Positions 1 through 7,534 of a DNA stretch of 32,135 bases are shown here, one piece after another. The stretch covers positions 1 through 32,135 of the forward strand of contig DASZTS010000142.1 in assembly GCA_035547915.1 (NCBI GenBank). Direction: 5' to 3'. Source of the stretch: DASSFG01 sp035547915 (GTDB lineage Bacteria; Planctomycetota; Planctomycetia; Pirellulales; JAICIG01). The position numbers were made by a program, and so were the translations under genes. The notes beneath the pieces are model-generated. The model did not search any database. It saw only the letters and a list, made by a program, of their open reading frames with translations, and was not told the DNA's origin. Positions within the stretch are counted from its first letter, which is position 1. Every line of letters begins with the position of its first letter.

Positions 1-130
1 TTTCCAACGGCTCGGCCTGATGCCACCACGCCGGCTCCGCCGGCTCGACGGCATCCAAATGTAGTGAAATAAACACCCCCAAATCGCACCTAAGTCCTTT
101 CGCGAACGTCAAAACTCTCTAACTTGGGTT

Positions 131-160
131 AAGGCTCGATCCGGCTTCGTCGGTTGCTCC
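131..160 (+). repeat. Fragment (3' half) of the dispersed structured repeat
   Basis: The segment contains GGCTCGATCCGG followed by CGTCGGTTGCTC, which matches the right-hand end of the full copies at 272-373 and 11738-11838. No left half is recognisable upstream. It reads as a decayed copy about 110 bp before the full copy. Confidence 0.5.
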
Positions 161-271
161 AAGAATCATTAAGAATAAAAGATTTCCTGACACGTACAGG
201 GGGGTTGTAGCGGTTGTAGGTGAACTCTAGTTTCAATTTAGACCGCATCTGGGGGGTGGAACTCAGCCTAA

Positions 272-373
272 AGAGCGGCTGACAAGACCGGAAACGTGTA
301 GAGCGCCGCGGGCGAAAAATCGGCTGCGAAATGCCGCTACTTTCGGGGCTCGATCTGGTTTGTCGGCTGCTCT
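272..373 (+). repeat. Full copy A of the dispersed structured repeat
   Basis: Starts AGAGCGGCTGAC and ends GTCGGCTGCTCT. These ends pair over 12 positions if G-U pairs are allowed. In the outer stem, pair 7 is G-C here but G-U in copy B, which is a consistent change. The inner hairpin keeps CGGC/GCCG around a GCGAAAT loop, but its flanking A/T stem is degraded. The copy lies 176 bp before the sigma factor start. A TAA precedes it but is not the end of any visible reading frame. Confidence 0.8.
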
Positions 374-549
374 GAATCGCTATCCTTCTCCCCGTCCCCG
401 CGGTCTAACGGGATTGCACCGCACAGGGTCACGCACGCTCCATGACTCCGGCTCGCCTTCCGACCCGCCCCTGAAAGAAACCCCACCGCCGTGGCGGCCA
501 GCGACGACCGCTGCCGCGAACGGCAACCCGCCCCACCTGCTCCGCGCCT

Positions 550-2013
550 ATGATCCAACCTGCCGCCGTCGGCGACTCGAACGCTGGTTATTCGTTGCCC
601 GCCGTACCCGCCGCTCCCGTCGGGGGCGACGATTCGTTTGGCGATCCGGTGCGTCTCTATTTGGCGCAGATCGGTGGGCGGGCGCTCCTCTCTCGTGCTG
701 AAGAACAAGAAGTGGGCGCGCGCGTCGTCGCGACGCGTCGGCGGTTCCAGCAGGCCTTGCTGGCCAACGATTGGGTTTTGAGCGAAGTGGCCGTTCTGCT
801 GCGCAAGGTGCGCGACGGGTCCGAACGGCTCGATCGGGTGCTCGACGTGTCGGCCACCGACTTCGAGCGCAAACTCCGCCTGCGCGGGCCGTTGTTGGCC
901 AACCTGGGAACGGTCGAATGCTTGCTGCACATCAACCACGGGGCCTTCCAGACCGCCATGAACCGGCGGCTCGATGACGCGCGTCGGCGCACGGCCTGGC
1001 GCCAGGTCGTGCGCCGCCGTCGCCGCGCGGCGCGGCTCATCGCCGAACTCGGCCTGCGCGCCTCGCGCTGGCAGCCGCTCGTCGACAAGCTGGCCGACCT
1101 TTCCTGCCGCATGGACCGATTGGCGTGCCGGCTGGCCGCCCTCAAATCGGACCCCGCCGCGTCGCCCGAGTCGCTGGCGGCCGTGCGCTGCGCCTTGCGT
1201 TTCTTGATGCAGATCACCGGCGAGAGCCCTTCGACGTTGCGGGCCACCGTGGCCCGGCTCCGCGCGTTGCAGGCCGACTACGCGGCCGCCAAGTCGCAGC
1301 TCTGCGCCGGCAATCTGCGGCTGGTCGTATCGATCGCCAAGCGTTACCAAGGGCGCGGCATGACGCTGCTCGACCTGATCCAGGAGGGGAACGCCGGGCT
1401 CATGCGCTCGATCGACAAGTTCGAACCGCGCCGCGGCTTTCGCTTTTCGACTTATTCCACTTGGTGGATCCGGCAGGCGATCACGCGGGCCATCGCCGCG
1501 CAGGCCCACACCATACCCGTGCCCGCGCACCTCCACGGCACCATCCGCAGCGTGCGGCGCTTGAAGGTCGCCTTGCGGCACGACCTGGGTCGCGATCCCA
1601 CGCCCGAAGAGATCGCGGCCGCGGCCGGATTCACACTCGATCAGACGGCGCTCGCCCTGCGGGTGCAGGGCATGCTCTCTACGCCGCTCTCGCTCGACCA
1701 GCCGGTGCATGAACACGACACGCGCCCATACGGCCACCTCGTGCCCGACCACCGGCCGGCCCCCGCGTTGGTCGACAGCACGCGCGAGGACCTGCGTAAG
1801 CGGCTCGACGAGGTCCTCAACTCGTTGGCCGAGCGCGAGCGGCAGGTGGTGCGGCTGCGTTACGGTCTGTTCGACGGATACTGTTATACGCTCGAAGAGA
1901 TCGGCCGTATCTTCAACGTCACGCGCGAGCGCATCCGTCAGATCGAAGCCAAAGCGCTCACCAAGCTCCAATTCCCCGCCCGCGCCCGCGCCCTGTCGCC
2001 GTTCATCGAGTAG
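550..2013 (+). CDS. RNA polymerase sigma-70 family factor, RpoD-like
   Basis: Directs RNA polymerase to promoters. The 487-residue protein has sigma region 1.2 near residues 28-60 (DPVRLYLAQIGGRALLSRAEE). Regions 2.1-2.4 begin near residue 250 (NLRLVVSIAKRY, LLDLIQEGNAGLMRSIDKFE, YSTWWIRQAITRAI). Region 3 follows (HTIPVPAHLH and a DPTPEEIAAAAG helix). Region 4.2 lies near residues 446-475 (TLEEIGRIFNVTRERIRQIEAKAL). About 190 Arg-rich residues separate regions 1.2 and 2, and there is no region 1.1. It could be the housekeeping factor or one of the RpoD paralogues common in planctomycetes. Complete regions 2 to 4 exclude an ECF factor. The ATG at 550 has no clear ribosome-binding site. I leave the symbol blank because the primary/paralogue question is open. 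Confidence 0.93.
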   Translation: MIQPAAVGDSNAGYSLPAVPAAPVGGDDSFGDPVRLYLAQIGGRALLSRAEEQEVGARVVATRRRFQQALLANDWVLSEVAVLLRKVRDGSERLDRVLDVSATDFERKLRLRGPLLANLGTVECLLHINHGAFQTAMNRRLDDARRRTAWRQVVRRRRRAARLIAELGLRASRWQPLVDKLADLSCRMDRLACRLAALKSDPAASPESLAAVRCALRFLMQITGESPSTLRATVARLRALQADYAAAKSQLCAGNLRLVVSIAKRYQGRGMTLLDLIQEGNAGLMRSIDKFEPRRGFRFSTYSTWWIRQAITRAIAAQAHTIPVPAHLHGTIRSVRRLKVALRHDLGRDPTPEEIAAAAGFTLDQTALALRVQGMLSTPLSLDQPVHEHDTRPYGHLVPDHRPAPALVDSTREDLRKRLDEVLNSLAERERQVVRLRYGLFDGYCYTLEEIGRIFNVTRERIRQIEAKALTKLQFPARARALSPFIE

Positions 2014-2208
2014 CCCGGCGAACGCCGCGGCTCTTCTTCCGGCGCGCTATCTTCGCATGATTCGTCGCAAGGTGGCTGCTCTGGTGCGGTCCAATGGACC
2101 GGCGAGGCGCGGATATTGACCTTGTTTCTGCAGGGTAGCCCAATCTTTTAACGGCAGCAACGAATGACTGTCGTTGGAAAGAACCTTTTGACGTAACTCC
2201 ACCACATC

Positions 2209-2691
2209 ATGCGCCTAGTTTCCACCATGATCGCCCTGGTATTGATGATCGCTTCGTCGTTGGGGTGTGGCGGTGAATCCGGCAAGGTAAAGAGGGCCGG
2301 ACGGGCGGTCGGCGAAACGGTCACCGATTTCACGCGCGGCGTGGGCGCGGGAATCGACAAGCGTCTCGAAGTCGAAGTGGACCTGTCACCCGCCGTTGTC
2401 GACCTGGGCTTGAGTAAGACCGTCGCTAAGAGTGCGGGCATCGATACCAGAGGCGTATCGGTCTACCTGATGTCGCAAAAGCCGATGACCGGCAAGTTCG
2501 TGGCCAAGGCACTCAACGCGGATGGGCAGGAGATCGGCCGCTCGGTCGTGGAAGTCGAGTTCTCGGCGGACGATGCCAAATATGTCACCTTTCGGTTTGG
2601 CGACGAGATGGATAGTCAGTCGGTAGAGCGATATGTCATCGACGTCAAGCAGGTGGCCGAGTCGCCCGAAAAAGAAGTCGGACTAGAATGA
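2209..2691 (+). CDS. Small lipoprotein of unknown function
   Basis: A 160-residue protein with a short lipoprotein signal: MRL, a hydrophobic stretch (IALVLMIASSLG) and the lipobox cysteine at about residue 20 (SLGCGG). The mature part has a basic/hydrophobic linker (GRAVGETVTDFTRGVGAG) and a probable beta-rich domain that ends acidic. I recognise no named domain. It stands alone, 195 bp after the sigma gene and convergent with the next gene 61 bp away. The upstream gap holds a short perfect hairpin at 2087-2101 (CGGTCC, AAT, GGACCG) but no clear promoter or ribosome-binding site. Its function cannot be inferred. Confidence 0.75.
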   Translation: MRLVSTMIALVLMIASSLGCGGESGKVKRAGRAVGETVTDFTRGVGAGIDKRLEVEVDLSPAVVDLGLSKTVAKSAGIDTRGVSVYLMSQKPMTGKFVAKALNADGQEIGRSVVEVEFSADDAKYVTFRFGDEMDSQSVERYVIDVKQVAESPEKEVGLE

Positions 2692-2752
2692 CCGGCCACG
2701 AGGCCCAGATCGCCTTTCGATCCGCCACCGCAGACGGTATAGCGCTGCGCAG

Positions 2753-3379
2753 TCACGGTGGACTTTGGCCAGGATTTCGTCGCGAAGCGCCTGCCAGCAG
2801 CACCATTAGGACGGCGGCGGGCGAATAGACGACCGCCTCGATCAGCCACCACCATTGCCACAATTCAATCGTGTCGACATCGAATGTCTTGTCGTAGAGG
2901 ATCGGCCCACAGACGCTCCAAGCGAGGCGCATGGCCAGGTCGGCTGACATGATGGCGAGACACGTGGCGCCCCAGCCGAGCCAATGGCGTCGTCCCGAGG
3001 CAACCCATAAACCGCAGATCCCTCCCCAAACCGGCGCGTTTGTTGCCGCTGCGATCGACCAGTCTGCGGTGGAGGTGGTGTAGAGCCACAGCATGGCCTT
3101 CAGGTCCAGAAAACCCGCCAGCAGTCCGACGGTCGGTCCAACCAGGAAATCTCTCAATCGGCCTGTTCGCAACGCGACCAAGGGAGACACCAGCAGAGCG
3201 GTAAGGCCGCCTGCGTTCATCCACTGGCGTTGCGGCATTTCGACGTCGCTGAAATGAATCACGGCGGCCGATAGGAATGGGCAAATAGCCGCCAAGGTCG
3301 CCAGAACCAGCACGCCGACGACGCCCAACAGGCGTCGCGGTTTCTTCTCGCCAAGTGACAGGTCGCGAATCGCAGTCAT
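2753..3379 (-). CDS. Six-helix integral membrane protein, unknown
   Basis: A 208-residue protein with about six hydrophobic segments: roughly 17-40, 56-71, 78-100, 108-126, 131-150 and 174-198. A Trp-rich stretch (ELWQWWWLIEA) starts the last one. The N-terminus is basic and cytoplasmic-looking, and I recognise no family. The gene starts 27 bp after the stop of the radical SAM partner gene on the same strand, so the three genes 5540 to 2753 probably form one transcript. In that setting it could be an exporter or membrane anchor for the modified product, but nothing in its sequence proves this. Confidence 0.75.
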   Translation of the reverse strand: MTAIRDLSLGEKKPRRLLGVVGVLVLATLAAICPFLSAAVIHFSDVEMPQRQWMNAGGLTALLVSPLVALRTGRLRDFLVGPTVGLLAGFLDLKAMLWLYTTSTADWSIAAATNAPVWGGICGLWVASGRRHWLGWGATCLAIMSADLAMRLAWSVCGPILYDKTFDVDTIELWQWWWLIEAVVYSPAAVLMVLLAGASRRNPGQSPP

Positions 3380-3406
3380 GGCTGATTGTCCGGCGTCGGG
3401 CGCCGC

Positions 3407-4378
3407 TTATTGCAATCCTTGCGAGCGTGCCCACGCGATGTAATCTCGTACCGCCGATTCGAGCCGATCGACCACCTGCTGAACCGCTTCGAGGCGGATG
3501 ACTTCGCTGATCGCATCGGCTTTGACCGGATCGGGTATGAGCGCGGCATAGGTCAACTTTGCCTGGATATCGTCGGAGTAGTGCGGAACCTCAAACCGTC
3601 GGTCGTAGTGGCTGATGAGCGCCACAAACTCGCCATCACTGCCAGCTCGCGAAGACAGCGATTTGGCTTCGGCCAAGGAGAGCTTGTCCCGACGGTCCTT
3701 CGACATGAAAGCCCGATAGGCCGCGTGGCGTTGCACCGGATCGGTCAACTGCTGGATCGAAGCAATTTCTCTCAGGGCCTCGTTATCCTTCTCGTACGTT
3801 GCTGCGTCGGCAAGTTGGTCCAGGCTGAAATCGACCCTCTCGGCAGGCGTTTCGTCGGGCCAATCCGTAGCATCGCGGTCCAGCCTCGGATAGTTGGCGT
3901 AGACGTAGCCGATCCGGTATTCCGGGTCGTAACCGTCTGCGATGAAGGTGAGTCCGTTTCGGTCATATTGGTAGCGATGTCGGAGATGATAACCGGCTTC
4001 TCGGAAGACACGTTCGATGGCCTCGCGTGCCAGATCGTCGTCGAGATAGTTCGGCGCGCCGGTGCCGAAGGGCGAACTGACGTGCGGTAGTCCGCTGTTG
4101 GCGAACTGGAAAGGGCTCTGCGCCGGTTCGCGTTGGTCGATCGGCACCATGGCCGCCGCGACGTCTTGCCGCGCGGCGGTGTGGGCCGTCTGCGCATCCG
4201 GTTCGCGGCTGCACGAGGCCGCTATGCCGAGCGAAGCCAGGGCCACGACCGCCTGGGAATTCCAAGGATACGGAACCGGATAGGGAACTCGCGTGGGATC
4301 GGGATCGGCGTGCGAAGGATATTTCGCCACGCGGTACCGTTTCACCGGCGAGACGCTCAAATCACTCGACCGATTCAT
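3407..4378 (-). CDS. Lipoprotein-like partner of the radical SAM enzyme, Pro/Tyr-rich N-terminus
   Basis: A 323-residue protein of unrecognised family. The first 30 residues are polar and basic. Residues 31-39 read VPYPVPYPW, followed by WNSQ, a short hydrophobic stretch (43-55, AVVALASLGIAAS) and Cys56, an unusually late lipobox-like site. The rest is soluble, with DDLAREAIERVFREAG and DGYDPEYRIGYVYANYP motifs and a mainly helical C-terminus. The ATG at 4378 overlaps the end of the radical SAM gene by 17 bp and has GGAG/GGAA-like sequence about 10 nt upstream, so translation is probably coupled. No internal ATG or GTG would give a normal short signal peptide. I infer that it is the substrate of the radical SAM enzyme, or works with it. 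A simple lipoprotein with a misjudged start is the alternative. Confidence 0.75.
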   Translation of the reverse strand: MNRSSDLSVSPVKRYRVAKYPSHADPDPTRVPYPVPYPWNSQAVVALASLGIAASCSREPDAQTAHTAARQDVAAAMVPIDQREPAQSPFQFANSGLPHVSSPFGTGAPNYLDDDLAREAIERVFREAGYHLRHRYQYDRNGLTFIADGYDPEYRIGYVYANYPRLDRDATDWPDETPAERVDFSLDQLADAATYEKDNEALREIASIQQLTDPVQRHAAYRAFMSKDRRDKLSLAEAKSLSSRAGSDGEFVALISHYDRRFEVPHYSDDIQAKLTYAALIPDPVKADAISEVIRLEAVQQVVDRLESAVRDYIAWARSQGLQ

Positions 4379-5540
4379 GAAGTTTCCGCTCCGCGAACGA
4401 GAGGGCGGGATAGGCCGGATTGTAATGCTTGTGCAAGAAGATCGTATTCCGGCGCTTCCAAAGCCGGTTGGCGAGCCGATCGGCGATGGGCATCAAGAGG
4501 CGTTCGTGCTCGCACAGGAGCGGACTGGCACGATCGACCCGGCCCGTGCTCTGCCAGTTGACGCACGCGCACCAACTCGAACAGCGATCGGCCAAGGCGC
4601 AGCCGCCACATTCGGGCTTCGGCTGCTCGGAACACGCGGCCAGCGTGGCGCGTCGTTGTGAGTCGAAGCCGGCGAACACGTCGCCCAGTGCCAGCGAGAG
4701 GTCCTCGTCTTCGCGGACGAACTGCACGCAGGGATAGAGACGGCCCGATGGGGCGATCGAGAACTGCCGATGCCCGATGTGGCAGCGCTCGCTCCGCTCA
4801 AGCGGCCCGCGCGTGCGGCTGTGGATGCGGTCGTCGAAGCAGCTCAGGTAGAGCTTCTCGCCCGACAGGGTGCGGTCGAAATACCAGCCCGCCAACCGCT
4901 TGTAGGCGCTCTCGAGCTCTTTCAGGTTGGCTCGCGTCCAGTTCGCCGAATAATCGAGCGCCGTCGAAACATAGGCGAAGCCGCGTGCGAAGATCCACTG
5001 TACCGAGGTGTCGAGCCGACCGGCGGTGCTCGGCGTGATCACACAATGAGCGTTGGCGCAGGGATTCCAGCGTAACAGCCTGTCGATCGCACCATCGATC
5101 GCTCCGGCGAGCGCGGCCGTCGTGTCGTGGCCCGCGGCAAACGGCCGTTGCATCGCTTGCAGTTCGGGTGGACCGTCGAGGCTGATCGACACATAGACCC
5201 TGCGCTTCGCGAGTTCTTCGACCGCCCGCGCCGTGAGCAGCGTGCCGTTCGTGCTCATCTTGAAGCTTGTTCGCAGTCGTCCCGCGGCGTCGTGCAAGCG
5301 ATCGGCGATCCTGCACAGCAGATCGAGCTTCATCAGCGGCTCGCCGCCGAAGAAGATGATTTCGAGGTGACCGACGCCCTGCTGCCGCGCTTCGGCCAAG
5401 GCGAAGTCGGCACCGCGGTCGGCGACGTCGTCCGTCATGCCCGACGCGAACTTGGCCCCCGTGTAGCAATAGACACAGCGCAGATTGCAATTGTGTGTCA
5501 GATGGAATGCGACCGAGAGAGTGCCATCCGCAGCCGTCAT
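4362..5540 (-). CDS. Radical SAM/SPASM domain enzyme (putative peptide or protein maturase)
   Basis: A 392-residue radical S-adenosylmethionine protein. The [4Fe-4S] motif CNLRCVYC gives Cys18, Cys22 and Cys25. FFGGEPL (about 63-69) is the usual GGE motif, and MSTNGTLL and VSISLDG continue the barrel. From about residue 260 a SPASM-type cysteine cluster appears (CHIGHRQFSIAPSGRLYPC, then CGGCALADRC, CAC and a late LLC). SPASM proteins usually carry extra iron-sulphur clusters and modify peptides or act as sulfatase-type maturases. No sulfatase lies nearby, so the overlapping downstream gene is the best candidate partner. The ATG at 5540 is preceded by AAGAGG at good spacing. The leader contains a truncated copy of the dispersed repeat. 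Confidence 0.9.
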   Translation of the reverse strand: MTAADGTLSVAFHLTHNCNLRCVYCYTGAKFASGMTDDVADRGADFALAEARQQGVGHLEIIFFGGEPLMKLDLLCRIADRLHDAAGRLRTSFKMSTNGTLLTARAVEELAKRRVYVSISLDGPPELQAMQRPFAAGHDTTAALAGAIDGAIDRLLRWNPCANAHCVITPSTAGRLDTSVQWIFARGFAYVSTALDYSANWTRANLKELESAYKRLAGWYFDRTLSGEKLYLSCFDDRIHSRTRGPLERSERCHIGHRQFSIAPSGRLYPCVQFVREDEDLSLALGDVFAGFDSQRRATLAACSEQPKPECGGCALADRCSSWCACVNWQSTGRVDRASPLLCEHERLLMPIADRLANRLWKRRNTIFLHKHYNPAYPALSFAERKLHESVE

Positions 5541-5550
5541 GTAGCGCCTC

Positions 5551-5611
5551 TTAGTTTCACGGCCGATTCTTTCCCACGACGCTCCGGCTGCTGGGTCTTG
5601 TCAGCCGCTCT
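5551..5611 (-). repeat. Truncated copy D of the dispersed structured repeat
   Basis: Read on the minus strand it begins AGAGCGGCTGAC and follows the consensus through ATCGGCCGTGAAAC. It then stops at the loop of the inner hairpin; the right half is missing. It lies 31 nt after the stop of the EF-hand gene, in that gene's orientation, and its broken end runs straight into the ribosome-binding site of the radical SAM gene. Confidence 0.75.
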
Positions 5612-5642
5612 GGGGCGGCCGCAGTAAGCAGAGCTTCATTCG

Positions 5643-7478
5643 CTACCGCTGCTCAGCAGCATACGCTTCGTTGGCAACAATAAAACCGTCGCCGTTCGAG
5701 TCGAGACGGCGAAACTTCTCGTCGCTTCCCGGAAACTCTTCACGGCTGACCTCTTGATCGCGATTGGCGTCCATCGAGACGAACCACTTTGGTCCGGCGG
5801 GCGGTGGCTCCGTCGCTTTTGTGGATGGGCCTTGTGTCGCTGTCGCGGGCGATGGCTGACCTCGTCCGACGGAGATGCTGAGTGTGCCCGGAATCTCCTG
5901 CCAGCCGATCCGGCCATCACCGTCGGCATCGACTTCGCGTAGCGCGGTCGCTCCGCCGCGCAGTTCACGAGTGGTCAACCGCTTGTCGCCGTTCGTATCG
6001 AGCAGCGAAAAAATCGCGTCCTGTTCACCTCGCACCACGGCGCCCACCGCGCCCAGGCGCGGCGCGCGGTGCCGTCGGAGGTAGGCGGCCAGTTCGTCGA
6101 GAAAGATTTTGCCGTCGGCGTTCGTGTCGGATTCCGCGAAGAACATCGTGTCGCCGAACCCAGCGGCTTCGGTTCTTTCGAGGTAGCCGTTCTTGTCCGT
6201 GTCCAGCGCCGTCAACCGTGTCTGGGCCGATGGCGCTTCGTCGGTCTCCGGCTCGCGCGCGTCGAGCACGAATTCCAACCGGCATCCTGCGAGTCGCAAC
6301 GCGATGTGGTCGTGCTCCTGCGCAATCGGCATATTGTCCGATCGTCCGTCCGGTGCCGTGCACACGGCCGAAAACCTGGGCAGAGACGGCTCGCACGCTC
6401 CGAAATGGGCCGAGACGGTGACCTGCGGTGGTAAACCATCGAGCCGGCTCGCTTCCTCAGCGGTCAGGTTGCCGTCGCCGTTCGCGTCGAGGCGGCCGAC
6501 GAGGGAACCGCCGGAAGGTATCGGATCGTTGATCGGGCCGCCTCCCTCCAAATAGGTCCGCTCGATCGCGCCGGTAATCGCTTCCCAGTCGGCGTTCGGG
6601 CCGAGCAGGAGGGCAATCGCCTCCTCTCGGTTGACGCGGCTTTTGCGTGTGACGGCCAATTCATCGGCTACCAGCGAATCGTCGAACTCGGTCCACGAAA
6701 CGGTGCGGTCGTCGTTGGCGTCGCGGGCGAGCAGACGTTGCTCCAGCGCGGCCAACTCGGCTGGGTCGAGTGTCTCGTTGCCGTCGACATCGAGTAGCTT
6801 GCCGACGATCGACTGCCGCGCGTCGGACCCGCGCCGCTCGGTCGTGCACTGAAGTGCAAAGGCCGCTTCCGAACGCTTGATCTGCTCGATGAACCGCCGA
6901 GCTTCGTCGCGATCGACAAGCCCGTTGCGGTTCGTGTCGTTCGCCTTCAAGAACTGCTTGCGATTCGAGAAGTTGAGCGGTTCGACTAACCGCTCGCCGA
7001 AGATCCGCTTGGGATCGGCGAAAACTTCTCCCCAGGTTGCGCGGCCGTCGCCATCCCGGTCGGCCGCCTCCAGCATCTCAGTCACGAGCCCCTCGCGAGG
7101 CGTCCGAAAAGGAAGGCCATCGATCGTGATCCGCAGCTCGACGATCAGCGGTTCGCGCGGCAGTAACAGCAAGATGCGCTCGGCCGCAAGATCAGGAGAT
7201 GCCGCGGCAATTGGCACAGCAGACGGCTCGTCGGTGCCGACCGTCTCGACATCGGCCGACCCCGTTCGAGCGCTCTCCGGCGGAGCCGTCCCGTCCACGG
7301 CCGTCGTTGCCGGCGACCCGGTGACAGTCAACTCGTTGGGAAGCGTCGCCGAAAGTGCAGACGAACCCGTCTCGACGCGGCCACAGCCCATCGGCAGCAA
7401 GCCCAGCATGCCGCTCAGCACAATCGGCCAGGCGAGATTCAATCGGCGCGGGGCAACCGAGCGGGGATCATGACGCAC
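5643..7478 (-). CDS. Lipoprotein with about eleven EF-hand calcium-binding loops
   Basis: A 611-residue exported protein. The N-terminus is basic, then hydrophobic (WPIVLSGMLGLLPMG), with a lipobox cysteine in PMGCGR. About eleven EF-hand-like loops are spread along the chain, for example DRDGDGRATWGE, DTNRNGLVDRDE, DVDGNETLDPAE, DANDDRTVSWTE, DANGDGNLTAEE, DTDKNGYLERTE, DTNADGKIFLDE, DTNGDKRLTTRE, DADGDGRIGWQE, DANRDQEVSREE and DSNGDGFIVANE. Most keep the Asp/Asn and Glu calcium ligands. Such lipoproteins are frequent in planctomycetes and are presumed to bind calcium at the envelope; the specific role is unknown. The start is a GTG. An ATG 7 nt inside is out of frame. The gene follows the upstream coiled-coil gene by 56 bp on the same strand. 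Confidence 0.88.
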   Translation of the reverse strand: MRHDPRSVAPRRLNLAWPIVLSGMLGLLPMGCGRVETGSSALSATLPNELTVTGSPATTAVDGTAPPESARTGSADVETVGTDEPSAVPIAAASPDLAAERILLLLPREPLIVELRITIDGLPFRTPREGLVTEMLEAADRDGDGRATWGEVFADPKRIFGERLVEPLNFSNRKQFLKANDTNRNGLVDRDEARRFIEQIKRSEAAFALQCTTERRGSDARQSIVGKLLDVDGNETLDPAELAALEQRLLARDANDDRTVSWTEFDDSLVADELAVTRKSRVNREEAIALLLGPNADWEAITGAIERTYLEGGGPINDPIPSGGSLVGRLDANGDGNLTAEEASRLDGLPPQVTVSAHFGACEPSLPRFSAVCTAPDGRSDNMPIAQEHDHIALRLAGCRLEFVLDAREPETDEAPSAQTRLTALDTDKNGYLERTEAAGFGDTMFFAESDTNADGKIFLDELAAYLRRHRAPRLGAVGAVVRGEQDAIFSLLDTNGDKRLTTRELRGGATALREVDADGDGRIGWQEIPGTLSISVGRGQPSPATATQGPSTKATEPPPAGPKWFVSMDANRDQEVSREEFPGSDEKFRRLDSNGDGFIVANEAYAAEQR

Positions 7479-7534
7479 GTTCTCACCGAGGGTCTTGCGG
7501 TGCGGGCACGATCAACGGTTCTCGCGCAAGCCGC

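Larger units (their letters stand above)
1..549. other. Intergenic region upstream of the sigma factor gene
   Basis: No credible gene is visible here. Reading frames that cross it are short or are mirror images of the sigma factor gene. It holds a 30-bp fragment (131-160) and a full copy (272-373) of the dispersed structured repeat described separately. The gene preceding these copies lies left of the window, so their position relative to a stop codon cannot be judged. No convincing -35/-10 pair was found for the sigma gene. Confidence 0.5.

Noticed and set aside
360..701. Short plus-strand frame before and into the sigma gene
   Set aside because: Arg/Pro-rich low-complexity translation in another frame of the sigma gene, with no supporting motif.
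337..1971. Long minus-strand open frame (544 codons) opposite the sigma factor
   Set aside because: It is the mirror of a strongly conserved sigma gene in GC-rich DNA, and its translation is Arg/His/Gly-rich with no family motifs.
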